A stretch of 64,000 bases of DNA from DTU098 sp964498525 (GCA_964498525.1 CAZCGU010000004.1:135554-199553); one strand, 5' to 3'. Counted from the first letter of the stretch, positions 33,892 through 43,633 are shown. The notes: generated from the sequence alone by a model not told the origin. Translations and numbers: made by a program.

Positions 33892-34803
33892 TTAACCCCC
33901 ACGCACAGAGGAACAGGTAATAAAAATATAAAGACCCAGGATAATCGTGACCCCGCCCAGGAGCTGCAGCAGCCCCGGAACCTCCCGGAAAATAAAATAA
34001 GCCAGGATTGTTGCTCCCACCGGTTCGCCCAGGATGCTCACGGACACCACCGCAGCTTTTACATGGCGCAACGCCCAGTTAAATACGGTATGGCCGAAGA
34101 TGGTGGGTACCAGGGCAAGCAAAAAAAACCAGAGCAAGTCCAGCCGGGGATAAGGATAAAGCGGCGTTGCCGTCGCTATATTAAAGAGGAGTAAAAATAT
34201 TGAGGAAGTGCCATAAACAAGGAACACATAGGGGAAGAGGGAAAGTCTGCCCCGCAGGCTGCGGCCGATTAAAAAATAAACAGCCACAAAAAAGGCGCCG
34301 CTGAAGGCCAGAAGATCGCCCCAGAGCGCTTCCCCACCGATTCTAAAATCATTTATCCCGATTAAAACGCTGCCGCTCAGGGTCAAAGCAATAGCTGCCA
34401 GACCTTTTTTACTGATTTTCTCTTTAAAAAACAAAAAACCGCCCGCAACCACAAAAAGGGCCTGCATGGTAACCAGCACGGTGGAACTGGCCACCGAGGT
34501 ATAGTTAAGTGAGGTTATCCACACGGTAAAGTGGAGGGCCAGAAAGACGCCGGAAACGACCGCCAGAACCAGGTCCTTGCGGGAAATTCCGACATATTCC
34601 GTGCGCCCGGCTGCGTTCAGGGCCAGCGGGGCCAGGAGCAGAACAGTGAAGGACAACCTGTAAAAAGCTATGGCCAGGGGCGGCGCAACGGCCAGTTTCG
34701 TAAAAATAGATGAGAAGGAAACAGCTACAACGGCAAGAATTACACCTATATAGGGGTTAATTGCAGTATTTTCGTATTTCAGCCCAGTTACCCCCGGTTT
34801 CAT
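33892..34803 (-). CDS. DMT-superfamily (EamA) transporter
   Basis: 303 residues. Ten hydrophobic helices in two EamA repeats: AVVAVSFSSIFTKLAVAPPLAIAFYR begins the first, LWGDLLAFSGAFFVAVYFLIGRSLRGR the second, which ends PVGATILAYFIFREVPGLLQ. Likely an exporter of a metabolite or amino acid; no substrate can be deduced. No clear ribosome site precedes the ATG at 34803, so the true start may lie a few codons downstream. Monocistronic. Confidence 0.8.
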   Translation of the reverse strand: MKPGVTGLKYENTAINPYIGVILAVVAVSFSSIFTKLAVAPPLAIAFYRLSFTVLLLAPLALNAAGRTEYVGISRKDLVLAVVSGVFLALHFTVWITSLNYTSVASSTVLVTMQALFVVAGGFLFFKEKISKKGLAAIALTLSGSVLIGINDFRIGGEALWGDLLAFSGAFFVAVYFLIGRSLRGRLSLFPYVFLVYGTSSIFLLLFNIATATPLYPYPRLDLLWFFLLALVPTIFGHTVFNWALRHVKAAVVSVSILGEPVGATILAYFIFREVPGLLQLLGGVTIILGLYIFITCSSVRGG

Positions 34804-34914
34804 TTTAATTAACTATTCTAGATTCCTGGCGCGTTTCCTTTTCGGGTTTTATAATGATATGGATACCGGCTATAAATAAATACATTTACCCTTTTTAAGG
34901 GGAAAGGAATTTTG

Positions 34915-35664
34915 ATGAAAGAATATATCGAAAACACAATTCTTCAGATCCGCGCCGGAGGCGCGGGAAACACCACCTACCGCAGGCCCCTTGTAACCTG
35001 CGCCAGGGCCGGTGATCCCCTTTTTGCGGAGTTAAAAAAAGCCGTGGGCCCGGAACACCTGCTGCCCCGGGATCTGCTTCCGGAAGCCAAGTCTGTGGTG
35101 ACTTTCTTTCTCCCCTTTACCAAGGAACTGGCCGCCCTCAACCGGAAAAGCCCCTATGTCGCCCGGGAATGGGCTGAAGCCTATTGCGAAACCAACCTTT
35201 TGATCAAAACCATCTGTGAGAAGCTGACAGAGGGGCTGGCCGACCGCGGCGTTAAGGCTGCCTGGCAACTGCCCACACACAACTTTGACCAGAAAAAGCT
35301 CCGATCTGCCTGGTCCCACAAACACGTGGCCTATATCTGCGGCGCGGGCACTTTCGGCCTGCACCAGATGTTGATTACACCCTACGGTTGCGCCGGCCGC
35401 CTGGGCAGCCTTGTTCTGGACCGGTCCCTGGCGCCGTCACCCCGGCCTGCGGGCCATCGCTGCCTTTATTTGCAGAATGGGAGATGCCTTGCCTGTGTCC
35501 AAAGCTGCCCCTCCGGCGCCCTGACTCCCGGAGGTCTGGATAAGCAAAAATGCTACAGCTACCTTCTGGGAGTTGACGCCCATTACAACGATTTGGGAAC
35601 CTGCGACGCCTGTGGCAAATGCGCCACCGGGGGACCCTGCGCCATACTGGAACCGGATGATTAA
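34915..35664 (+). CDS. QueG-related iron-sulfur protein with two [4Fe-4S] motifs
   Basis: 249 residues from ATG 34915, preceded by GGGGAAAGGA. The N-terminal ~170 residues resemble the cobalamin-binding domain of epoxyqueuosine reductase-like proteins (AKSVVTFFLPFTKELA, GAGTFGLHQMLITPYGCAGRLGSLV). The C-terminus has CLACVQSCPSGAL and CDACGKCATGGPC, together eight cysteines for two clusters. The HEAT repeats of true QueG are absent, so it is one of the short relatives of unknown reaction common in anaerobes. Monocistronic. Confidence 0.75.
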   Translation: MKEYIENTILQIRAGGAGNTTYRRPLVTCARAGDPLFAELKKAVGPEHLLPRDLLPEAKSVVTFFLPFTKELAALNRKSPYVAREWAEAYCETNLLIKTICEKLTEGLADRGVKAAWQLPTHNFDQKKLRSAWSHKHVAYICGAGTFGLHQMLITPYGCAGRLGSLVLDRSLAPSPRPAGHRCLYLQNGRCLACVQSCPSGALTPGGLDKQKCYSYLLGVDAHYNDLGTCDACGKCATGGPCAILEPDD

Positions 35665-35672
35665 CCCGCCAA

Positions 35673-35705
35673 GAAAAAATCCCGGGTCAAAAACCGATCC
35701 GGGAT
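35673..35705 (-). terminator. Rho-independent terminator downstream of CDR pseudogene
   Basis: On the minus strand ATCCCGG (35699-35705) pairs with CCGGGAT (35679-35685), followed by six Ts. It remains intact although the gene it served is broken. Confidence 0.65.
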
Positions 35706-35716
35706 GGAAACAAACA

Positions 35717-36361
35717 TTAACCAACAGGGTTGCCTGTATTTATTTTTTCCTGGCGGGTTTGCTGTCGAAAGGCCTCGTAGGACCTGTAACCACCACCGAC
35801 ATTTTTTACTTTATAGCCCCTTTGGCTGAGAACCCGGCTGGCCACGTAACTTCTCTGCCCCGCCTGGCAATAAACAAGAACCTCCCGGTCTTCGGGGAGC
35901 CCGGCCAGCCGTCCCGGAGCTCATCCAGGGGGATATTTAAAACCCCTTTAACAGCGCCGAATTTGTCCTGCTCTTTGGCCTCCCGCACATCAACCAGGAC
36001 AGCACTCCCGTCAAGCAGCTGCTCCACCTGTTCTCAGCGGATAGCTTCCACTTCCTTCTGTAAAATATTACCCGCTGTATAACCAAGCATATTGACGGGG
36101 CTTTTAGCTGAGGAAAACGGGGGTGCGTAAGCCAGTTCCAACTCCTGCAGGTCAAAGACGTTCATTTTGGCCCGGAGGGCCGTGGCCAGTACGTCAATGC
36201 ATTTATCCACACCCTTACGGCCCACGACCTGGGCGCCCAGAATATTTCCCGCACCGGGCGAAAAAAGCAGCTTTATGGATTCTTTCATCCAGCCTTCTCA
36301 GGCGGGCCGCGGCACTGGCGCCCCCGGCTACACCCACCACAATAACGACTTTTTTGGCCAA
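35717..36361 (-). pseudogene. Decayed CoA-disulfide reductase/NADH oxidase fused to rhodanese
   Basis: Three pieces in order on the minus strand. (1) A TTG start at 36361 and KKVVIVGVAGGASAAARLRR, the FAD-binding N-terminus of CoA-disulfide reductases. (2) From about 36290 in another frame, the C-terminal dimerisation domain (ILGAQVVGRKGVDKCIDVLA, YAPPFSSAKSPVNMLGY); roughly 300 or more codons between them are missing. (3) After an in-frame TGA at 36034-36036, a rhodanese domain (GSAVLVDVREAKEQ, VKGVLNIPLDELRD), frameshifted near 35920, whose remaining part still encodes the active loop CQAGQRSY. Such fusions reduce CoA disulfide or persulfides. An internal deletion, a stop and frameshifts make it non-functional. 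Confidence 0.85.
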
Positions 36362-36415
36362 GTTATGTCTGTCCCCCTGTTCGTATCAAACAATGTTGTC
36401 AGGTTTTAAGCGAAA

Positions 36416-36934
36416 CTACACTTTTTTTGCCACATTTTCACCAAAGGGCTGGGTATAGCCTTCTTCCTGCCCCTTTAAAATATACTCCACAGCCATTCCC
36501 GCCGCCTCAATAACCATTTTCATACAGTTCCTGAACCTGTCTTTGTCAAACCACTCCGGGTAGCTTTCATTGAGCTCGCCGCAGTCCAGCGCCCCGAATT
36601 TTTCTTTAAACTCATGGGACATCCCGTTAAACAAACGGTACAACCCCGGATTGCCGTAAAGGGCGTCCACTCTATCCTGGAATTCCCCCTCCAGGGGGTT
36701 TTTCCGCCCATGCACCGCTCCTACCGCCATAACCGCCCCAATTAAAGCCCCGCAGTTATGCCCGGCCAAACCCATGCCGCCTCCGAAACCGGTGGATAGC
36801 GCCACTGCTTCCGCTGGAAAATCCGTAATTCCGGTATCCAGAACCGCCTTAAACACCGACTCCGAACAATTTAAACCGTCGCGGAAATTTTGCCTGGCGT
36901 TGGCCCTGGCCTTTTCAATCAACTCACTACTCAT
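36416..36934 (-). CDS. C_GCAxxG_C_C family redox protein
   Basis: 172 residues, ATG after GGAGGGG. The family signature is visible: NCSESVFKAV (first Cys), GFGGGMGLAGHNCGALIGAVMAVG (the GCAxxG-type motif with Cys) and DCGELNE plus FRNCMKMVIEAA toward the end. Proteins of this family are putative redox or metal-binding proteins of anaerobes, and several members elsewhere contain selenocysteine; here all positions are Cys. Exact function unknown. Confidence 0.85.
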   Translation of the reverse strand: MSSELIEKARANARQNFRDGLNCSESVFKAVLDTGITDFPAEAVALSTGFGGGMGLAGHNCGALIGAVMAVGAVHGRKNPLEGEFQDRVDALYGNPGLYRLFNGMSHEFKEKFGALDCGELNESYPEWFDKDRFRNCMKMVIEAAGMAVEYILKGQEEGYTQPFGENVAKKV

Positions 36935-37131
36935 TTTATCCCCTCCCGCTTGTCAGAATATTATAAAATTACAATTCCACAACCGGGTCTGATCTCCTTT
37001 TATTCAGAAAGAAATATGCCCTTTTATACCCGGGGATCTGGTTCCCTGATTAACGGAACGCCGTCTTAATTTAAATGTCCTCTTTTATGCCCTTAAAACC
37101 AGGCTGCTTCCCGGATAAGCCGGCGTAAAAC

Positions 37132-37155
37132 AAAAAAGCCAACAATACTGTCGGC
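37132..37155 (-). terminator. Rho-independent terminator
   Basis: Minus strand GCCGACA pairs with TGTTGGC (37149-37155 / 37138-37144, one G-T pair) and is followed by six Ts. It ends the DUF503 gene. Confidence 0.7.
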
Positions 37156-37196
37156 CTTTGGATTTCCAGCTATAATTCATCCCGCGCTATTCACCC

Positions 37197-37478
37197 TTAC
37201 AACAATTCCGTCCGGTAGTCAGTGATAAGAACCGTGCCCTGGGCCTCAATAAAACGCACCACCGCGGCCAGGGCCCGGTGGACATGGGCCTGTTCACAGC
37301 TGACAAAAGCTGCCCCTAGAACACAGCGCTGCCAGGTATCCTGTTCGCCCACCTCGGCCACAGACACATTGAAGCGGTTTTTGATCCGGTCAATAATACT
37401 TTTAATGACCCTTCTTTTTTCCTTCAGAGAATTTGCTTCCCCCAAATAGAGCTCAACGGTTAAAACGCCTATAATCAA
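37197..37478 (-). CDS. DUF503 (YlxP-like) family protein
   Basis: 93 residues from TTG 37478, seven bases after GGGGTGG. Begins LIIGVLTVELYLGEANSLKE, then KRRVIKSIIDRIKNRFNVSVAEVGEQDTW, the hallmark of DUF503, and ends TVLITDYRTELL. A ferredoxin-like fold is expected. In other Firmicutes the gene sits in the nusA-infB-rbfA region and may act in translation or RNA processing; here it is isolated. Confidence 0.8.
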   Translation of the reverse strand: MIIGVLTVELYLGEANSLKEKRRVIKSIIDRIKNRFNVSVAEVGEQDTWQRCVLGAAFVSCEQAHVHRALAAVVRFIEAQGTVLITDYRTELL

Positions 37479-37639
37479 GAGATTACCACCCCAAACCCGC
37501 GCCGGATTTTCCCCGGCCGTTTCCCTGCACTGGTTTATTTCCCGAAACACCGATCATATTTATTGTTAACAGGCAATTTAACAAAATATTTGTCCGGTCA
37601 TTAAGAACCTTCTTAATCTCCCGGTCCCCTCTTGTATTA

Positions 37640-38269
37640 TTATAAATAACCCGGCAAATCATCCCAGCGGTGGAGCAGCCCGTCCGGCTTCAGCCGGGCC
37701 AATTCCTCCTCGCTGCCCAGACCCCAGGTAACTCCCAGGGTGCGGGAACCGGTGTTTTTCCCGGTTAAAATATCGTAACTGCTGTCCCCCACAAAAATCG
37801 AACGTGCCGCCTCGATCCCAAAATGATTCAAGGCCTTTAACAACGGTTCCGGATCCGGTTTGGGCTTAATTACATCGTGCGCTGTTACCACGATGTCCAT
37901 ATAGGGTTTGAGGCCGGTATAATTAATGCTCATCCAGGCCCCGGTTTTTCCCTTGGAAGTAACAATACCCAACCGGATTCCTTTTTCCTTGAGCAGATCC
38001 AGCAAAGGTATGGTGCCAGGAAAAAGACTGGTATAACGGTCATGCTCCCGGTGGTAATAAAGCCGGTACAGTTCTTCAAATTGCTCCACTTGCTCCCCGG
38101 TATAATGCCTGCCGATGTCTTTCAGAGGAAGACCAATCATCTTCACAACATCGTCATCCCCCCACGGGAGCTTCAACTCATCAAATACCTTCCGGTATAT
38201 TTTTACAATCAGCGGCAGGGAATCAATAAGAGTCCCGTCCAGATCGAACAATACAGCCTCCGTCTTCAT
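37640..38269 (-). CDS. HAD-family phosphatase, PpaX/Gph-like
   Basis: 209 residues, ATG after AAAAGGAG. HAD motif I FDLDGTLIDS (nucleophile Asp and general acid), motif II IVTSKG, a Lys in motif III (KPKPDPEP) and motif IV IFVGDSSYDI. The helical cap lies between motifs I and II. This layout matches pyrophosphatase PpaX and phosphoglycolate phosphatase, either of which would fit; the substrate is not deducible. Confidence 0.85.
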   Translation of the reverse strand: MKTEAVLFDLDGTLIDSLPLIVKIYRKVFDELKLPWGDDDVVKMIGLPLKDIGRHYTGEQVEQFEELYRLYYHREHDRYTSLFPGTIPLLDLLKEKGIRLGIVTSKGKTGAWMSINYTGLKPYMDIVVTAHDVIKPKPDPEPLLKALNHFGIEAARSIFVGDSSYDILTGKNTGSRTLGVTWGLGSEEELARLKPDGLLHRWDDLPGYL

Positions 38270-38332
38270 GGCTTGCTCCTTTTCAAGTTAACGAATACGA
38301 ACGAAAACGTACCGGGAAACCAAGTTATTAAG

Positions 38333-39091
38333 TTATTGAAAATTCGGACTTCGCCGGCTTTTCTGGGCATCTTTTATCAAGATAGGGCAAAAATCCACGA
38401 AATCCGCGCTGACCAGGTGAAAATCAATACCCCAGGCGCTGCAGGGAAGACGCCGGCAAAAAGCCGGACCGTGCAGGTGCCCGTAAACAACCGTCTTAAC
38501 ATCGTAAGCTTTAAACAATTCAATAAATTCGTTTTTTTCGTGGCGGTCGTTGGTGGGCATATAATGGATCATGACAATTTTGTCTGCGGTGAAGGAACCG
38601 GCGCTTTTGAGCGAGTTTTCCATCCGGATCAGTTCCCGCCGGTAAATCTTTAAGTCATGCTCCTGAAAATAATCCCCGCCAGGGCAGTTCCAGCCGCGGG
38701 AACCGCAGATTGCCGTCTCCCCGAAAACAAGGTGATCGTTTTGGATTACCCGCATATTGGCGGGCAGGGCCGCCCTGACCCGGGACAGGCTTTGCCACCA
38801 GTAATCGTGATTCCCGGCCACGCCGGCTATGGTCCCCGGCAAAAGACCCAGGAAGGCCAGGTCGTAACGGGCTTGCTCAAGATTCATGGCCCAGGAAAAA
38901 TCACCCGGCATTAAAACTACATCCTCCGGACCAACTGTGGAAAACCAGTTCTCATACAGCTTCCGGTAGTGACAGCGCCACTCGGCGCCGAATAGATCCA
39001 TTGGTTTGCTGGTTTCGACGTCCTCCCACCGCGCCGGGTCAACTGTCCGCCTGAAGGAAAGGTGAACATCCCCGATAGCAAAAAACTTCAA
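38333..39091 (-). CDS. Calcineurin-like metallophosphoesterase
   Basis: 252 residues, TTG start after GGGGGG. Metal ligands are all present: GDVHLS, MPGDFSW, AGNHDYWW, the MIHYMPTND histidine and YGHLHGPA. The spacing is that of the YkuE/UDP-diacylglucosamine hydrolase-like group of bacterial phosphoesterases. No signal peptide. Substrate unknown. It lies 63 bases upstream of the HAD phosphatase on the same strand and may be cotranscribed. Confidence 0.85.
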   Translation of the reverse strand: MKFFAIGDVHLSFRRTVDPARWEDVETSKPMDLFGAEWRCHYRKLYENWFSTVGPEDVVLMPGDFSWAMNLEQARYDLAFLGLLPGTIAGVAGNHDYWWQSLSRVRAALPANMRVIQNDHLVFGETAICGSRGWNCPGGDYFQEHDLKIYRRELIRMENSLKSAGSFTADKIVMIHYMPTNDRHEKNEFIELFKAYDVKTVVYGHLHGPAFCRRLPCSAWGIDFHLVSADFVDFCPILIKDAQKSRRSPNFQ

Positions 39092-39334
39092 GTCTTCCCC
39101 CCACTGCTTTTTTCTTAACCGGATTGCCCTGCCCTCCCGCAGTCAACGTCCGGAAATCCCTATTGCCCGGAATTCAGGCCGGGATCCGGCACCGCTTCCA
39201 ATTACCGGTGGAGGCCGGACCTGGTCGCGCCCTTTAAGACCCGGCCGGCAACCGTTGTTGAACGTATCTGCTACAATTTGCCCGTTATTACCAGTACAAT
39301 TTTCCCCTTATTTAAGGCTTGTTACGCCCTCAGC

Positions 39335-40597
39335 CTATTCTTTCAGTCTGGCTGCCACCCTTTCGGCCCAGACAATTTCCAACTCCGCGTCCACGCTGAT
39401 ACCGTCTTGCCCGTGTTCCTCCCGCAGCACTTGACCCTTTTCGTACAGCAAAGAAAGAACGCCGGTTTTCTCGTAGGGAATGAAATACGCCAACCGGACC
39501 CGCCTGCGGGAAAGGATCCCCGCCACTGCCGCCAGCATTTCGTCCAGTCCCCGGCCGTCCAGCGCTGAAACCGCTACTGCGGGTTGATTATTTGTCTTTA
39601 GAGGCGTTTGAAAATCCGGTACAAGGTCTGTTTTATTATACACAATAATACAGGGTTTAGAGCCGCTGTCCAGGGATTCCAGAACCTGGTTCACCGCTTC
39701 AATTTGACCCTCCAGGTCAGGGTGGGAGGCGTCCACTATGTGCAGAAGCAGGTCGGCTTCCACCACTTCTTCCAGTGTTGCCCTGAAAGCCGCCACCAGG
39801 TGGTGGGGCAGGTTGCGGATAAAACCAACAGTGTCCGTTAACAAAATTACTTCATTATTGGGCAGAACCACCCGGCGGGTGGTTGGATCCAGGGTGGCGA
39901 ACAGTTTATCCTCCACCAGAACCCGGGCGCCGGTCAGCTTTTTCAATATGGTTGATTTCCCGGCGTTGGTATAGCCGACCAGGGCCGCCAGGGGCACGGG
40001 AATCTCCTTGCGGCTGCGGCGCAGCAGTTCCCTGTGTTTTCTGACATCCCCGATAGCTTTATCCAATTCGGCTATACGCCTGCGGATTCGCCGCCGGTCC
40101 ACTTCCAGCCTGGTTTCACCGGGTCCCCTGGTCCCGATGCCGCCCCCCAGCCGGGACAACTCGGTCCCCCGGCCGATTAAACGGGGCAGCAGGTAATTGA
40201 GCTGGGCCAGCTCCACCTGCAGCTTGCCCTCCCGGGTCCTGGCCCTGCGGGCAAAGATATCCAGAATAAGCTGGGTCCGGTCAATAACCCGTACACCAGT
40301 GATATTTTCCAAATTGCGGGCCTGGGCGGCTGACAGCTCACGGTCAAAGATAACCAGACCGGCCCCCAGAGAACGGCAGCAATCCGCCAGCTCTTCCGCC
40401 TTGCCCCGCCCGAGAAACGTCGCGGCATCGGGCCTGCCCCTGCGCTGAGTTAGTTCCAGCAGGACATCCGCCCCGGCGGTATCGGCCAATCTCCCCAGTT
40501 CCTCCAGGGAGTAAGCGGTTTCTTCCGGATTTACTTCCGGTGATTCCATGCCCACCAGGATTGCTTGCTCGCGCCTTCCCTCCAATGTATGCTCCAA
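39335..40597 (-). CDS. hflX: Ribosome-splitting GTPase HflX
   Basis: 420 residues, TTG start after GGGAGAG. The N-terminal nucleotide-binding domain has LLELTQRRGRPDAATFLGRG and VIFDRELSAAQARNLE, then the glycine motif GGIGTRGPGETRLE, a coiled linker and the G domain with G1 GYTNAGKST, G3 DTVGFIRNLPHHLV and G4 YNKTDL. HflX splits stalled 70S ribosomes during stress. It is 400 bases beyond the clpB terminator, so it is an independent unit. Confidence 0.93.
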   Translation of the reverse strand: MEHTLEGRREQAILVGMESPEVNPEETAYSLEELGRLADTAGADVLLELTQRRGRPDAATFLGRGKAEELADCCRSLGAGLVIFDRELSAAQARNLENITGVRVIDRTQLILDIFARRARTREGKLQVELAQLNYLLPRLIGRGTELSRLGGGIGTRGPGETRLEVDRRRIRRRIAELDKAIGDVRKHRELLRRSRKEIPVPLAALVGYTNAGKSTILKKLTGARVLVEDKLFATLDPTTRRVVLPNNEVILLTDTVGFIRNLPHHLVAAFRATLEEVVEADLLLHIVDASHPDLEGQIEAVNQVLESLDSGSKPCIIVYNKTDLVPDFQTPLKTNNQPAVAVSALDGRGLDEMLAAVAGILSRRRVRLAYFIPYEKTGVLSLLYEKGQVLREEHGQDGISVDAELEIVWAERVAARLKE

Positions 40598-40996
40598 TCA
40601 GTTCTCTCCCTTACGACAGTAATGTTCTTGAAATGCAAATTTTAACGGCCAGAAGTATCCGGTACCCGGGTCGGTTTCTTCCATCTATGCCGGCTGCCTG
40701 GTCCAGTAAAGGCAGGGGTTAAGCGCCCGCAACATCAACTGCTTTTCCCTTGCCCCCGGACGGTTATCCGGCAAACCATTTTCTCCCTTAACCAGGCCGG
40801 CACAGACCTGCTCCTGGGCCACAGGTCCCGGGTTCCGGAAGGCAATAATACCAATGCTGGCTCAGAAGCCCAAATCGTAAAATTGCGGCTTTTACAGCCA
40901 TAATAGTGAGATAACCGTCCCCTGTCAACTATCCTGACCATCCAATCCCGTAAAAAAGGGAAAGACTTCAGTTTAGCAACTGAAGCCCGGATACCC
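40598..40996. other. Intergenic region between clpB and hflX with clpB terminator
   Basis: 399 bases, no gene. The minus strand has a terminator just after clpB: CTTCAGTT/AACTGAAG with a four-base loop (40966-40985) followed by a T-rich stretch with six consecutive Ts (complement of 40952-40957). The remainder is upstream sequence of hflX without a clear promoter. Confidence 0.6.
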
Positions 40997-43603
40997 TCAG
41001 GCGTTCTCCGCCGGCAGGTTTTCAAAAACCAGTTCCTTCCCCAGGGAATCCGTTTCTACCAGGATGCCGCCGCCCTGCTCGTTTTTCCCTTCCAGAATGT
41101 AAATCGAAAGGGGGTTCTCCAGACGGCGCTGGATGGTTCTCTTGAGGGGCCTGGCGCCATAGACGGGATCATATCCCTCTTCAGCCAGCAGCGTCCTGAC
41201 TCCCGGCGCAACTTCCAGGGCAAGACCCAGTTTGGAAAGCCGTTGGGCCAATAGCTTAAGCTGGATATCAACAATACTGCTGATTTCCGCCCGGCCCAGA
41301 TTGTTGAAAACAACCACTTCGTCAATCCGGTTCAAAAATTCGGGCCTAAAATGCAGTCTCAATTCCTCCATCACGCGGGCCTCCAGTTCCGCCCGGCTGC
41401 CGCCTACAAGCTCCCGGAACCACTGCCCTCCCAGGTTCGAGGTCATAATAACCACGGTGTTGCGAAAATCCACCGTCCGCCCCTGCCCGTCGGTGAGACG
41501 TCCGTCGTCCAGCAGTTGGAGCAGGATATTAAAAACATCGGGATGGGCTTTTTCTATCTCGTCAAAGAGAATCACCGCGTAGGGACGCCGCCTGACCGCC
41601 TCGGTAAGCTGCCCGCCCTCGTCGTAGCCGACGTAACCCGGGGGCGCCCCAATAAGGCGGGACACGGCGTGCTTCTCCATGTACTCGCTCATATCGTAAC
41701 GGAGCATAGCCCGTTCGTCGTTGAACAGGAGATGAGCCAGCGCCCTGGCCAGTTCGGTCTTGCCCACACCGGTGGGACCAAGGAAAATGAACGAACCCAT
41801 GGGACGGTTGGGATCGGACACGCCGGCCCGGGCCCGCCTAATCGCTTCCGCCACCACCTGGACCGCCCGGTCCTGGCCCACCACCCGCTCTTTGAGCTGG
41901 TCTTCCATTTTCAAAAGTTTCTGGATCTCCCCCTCCAGCATCCGGGAAACCGGGATGCCGGTCCACTTGGCGACCACCTGGGCGATATCTTCCTCATCCA
42001 CTTCTTCCTTCAGCATCTTAAGATCCACCTGCAGTTCTTCCAGTTTTGCATTATACTGACCCAGGCGCTTGCTCAGTTCCGGCATGATGCCGTAACGCAG
42101 TTCCGCCGCCCGGCCCAGGTCGGCGTCCCGTTCGGCCGCCTGTTCCGCCAGCCTGTTTTCCTCAATTTTTTCCTTAATCTCACGGATGCTCTGGATTAGC
42201 TCTTTCTCCTGGGACCAGTGTTCCTTGAGCTGACCCATCTTTTCCCTGAGGGTATCCAGTTCTTCCTCCATTTTGCGGAGTCTTTCCTGGCTTCCCTTAT
42301 CATCTTCCTTGGCCAGGGCCTGTTTTTCTATCTCCAGCTGCCTGATCCGGCGGTCAATTTCATCAATTTCCGTGGGCATGCTGTCAATTTCAATCCTTAG
42401 CCGGGAGGCAGCCTCGTCAATCAGGTCAATGGCCTTATCCGGGAGAAAGCGGTCCGCAATGTAGCGGTGGGAAAGTACCGCGGCCGCCACCAAAGCCGCG
42501 TCCTTGATGCGCACCCCGTGGTGCACCTCGTATCTCTCCTTCAAACCCCTAAGGATGGCGATGGTGTCCTCTACCGACGGCTCGCCCACATATACCGGCT
42601 GAAACCGCCGTTCCAGGGCGGCGTCCTTTTCGATATGCTTGCGGTATTCATCCAGGGTAGTGGCGCCCACACAGTGAAGCTCGCCCCGGGCCAGAGCCGG
42701 CTTGAGCATGTTGGCCGCGTCCACGGCGCCCTCCGCGGCCCCCGCCCCCACCAGGGTATGCAGTTCATCAATGAAAAGCACAATCTCTCCCTGGGCTTCG
42801 TTGATTTCCTTTAGTACCGCTTTCAGGCGGTCCTCAAACTCGCCCCTGTATTTAGAACCCGCTACCAGCCCGCCGATATCCAGGCTGAGCAGGCGCTTAT
42901 TTTTTAAGCTCTCCGGGATATCCCCGCTCACAATCCGCTGGGCCAGCCCTTCAGCGATAGCTGTTTTGCCCACACCGGGCTCCCCGATTAAGACCGGGTT
43001 ATTTTTGGTCCGCCGGGACAGAACCTGGACTACCCTGCGGATCTCCTCGTCCCTTCCAATTACCGGGTCCATTTTCCCTTTGCGGGCAAGTTCCGTTAAA
43101 TCCCTGGTAAAACGGTTCAGGGACTGGTACTTGTCTTCCGGGCTTTGGTCCGTAACCCGCCGGGTACCACGGATTTCCACCAGGGTTTTATAAACCCGGT
43201 CCTGGCTCACCCCGTTTGCCTGCAGGATCCTGCCCGCTTCCCCTTCCCGCCGGGCAAGCATACCCAGCAGCAGGTGTTCGGTGCTCAGGAATTCATCCTT
43301 TAACCTTTCGGCCTCCTTCCAGGCCGCTTCAATTATGTCGGAAAGACCCTTGGAAAGATAGACACCCCCGGCTCCGTGAACACCGGGCAGACGTTCCAGC
43401 GCTGCCTCAACCTGTTCCTTCAAACGGGCCGGCTGAACCTCCAGTTTTTGCAGAATTTGCGGTACCACACCTTCTTCCTGCTGCAACAGTCCCCAAAGGA
43501 GGTGTACCCCTTCCATCTGCTGGTGGCTGTACCTGGACATCAGTGATTGGGCCGCTTCAAAAGCTTCCTGGGTTTTCAGAGTCATTTTGTCCATTCTCAT
43601 CAT
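40997..43603 (-). CDS. clpB: ATP-dependent disaggregase ClpB
   Basis: 868 residues, ATG after AAAGGAGG. Clp N-domain repeat (RYSHQQMEGVHLLWGLLQQE and FLSTEHLLLGMLARR), first AAA+ with GEPGVGKTAIAEG and FIDELHTLVGAGAAEG, a long coiled-coil M-domain (~410-530) that distinguishes it from ClpA/ClpC, and second AAA+ with GPTGVGKTELAR and LFDEIEKAHPDVF. No ClpP-binding IGF/L loop is evident. With DnaK it rescues aggregated proteins. It follows hsp20 on the same strand but a terminator lies between them; no CtsR or CIRCE site is seen directly upstream. Confidence 0.95.
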   Translation of the reverse strand: MMRMDKMTLKTQEAFEAAQSLMSRYSHQQMEGVHLLWGLLQQEEGVVPQILQKLEVQPARLKEQVEAALERLPGVHGAGGVYLSKGLSDIIEAAWKEAERLKDEFLSTEHLLLGMLARREGEAGRILQANGVSQDRVYKTLVEIRGTRRVTDQSPEDKYQSLNRFTRDLTELARKGKMDPVIGRDEEIRRVVQVLSRRTKNNPVLIGEPGVGKTAIAEGLAQRIVSGDIPESLKNKRLLSLDIGGLVAGSKYRGEFEDRLKAVLKEINEAQGEIVLFIDELHTLVGAGAAEGAVDAANMLKPALARGELHCVGATTLDEYRKHIEKDAALERRFQPVYVGEPSVEDTIAILRGLKERYEVHHGVRIKDAALVAAAVLSHRYIADRFLPDKAIDLIDEAASRLRIEIDSMPTEIDEIDRRIRQLEIEKQALAKEDDKGSQERLRKMEEELDTLREKMGQLKEHWSQEKELIQSIREIKEKIEENRLAEQAAERDADLGRAAELRYGIMPELSKRLGQYNAKLEELQVDLKMLKEEVDEEDIAQVVAKWTGIPVSRMLEGEIQKLLKMEDQLKERVVGQDRAVQVVAEAIRRARAGVSDPNRPMGSFIFLGPTGVGKTELARALAHLLFNDERAMLRYDMSEYMEKHAVSRLIGAPPGYVGYDEGGQLTEAVRRRPYAVILFDEIEKAHPDVFNILLQLLDDGRLTDGQGRTVDFRNTVVIMTSNLGGQWFRELVGGSRAELEARVMEELRLHFRPEFLNRIDEVVVFNNLGRAEISSIVDIQLKLLAQRLSKLGLALEVAPGVRTLLAEEGYDPVYGARPLKRTIQRRLENPLSIYILEGKNEQGGGILVETDSLGKELVFENLPAENA

Positions 43604-43633
43604 GAAATACCTCCTTTAAAGACCGTGTTTTAC

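Noticed and set aside
36034..36036. In-frame TGA in the CoA-disulfide reductase/rhodanese frame as a second selenocysteine
   Set aside because: It lies in the linker between two domains, not at a Cys position, and the gene has a large deletion and frameshifts, so it is a nonsense mutation in a pseudogene.
41351..42199. Open frame of 282 codons on the plus strand
   Set aside because: Antisense to clpB, low-quality composition and no start signal.
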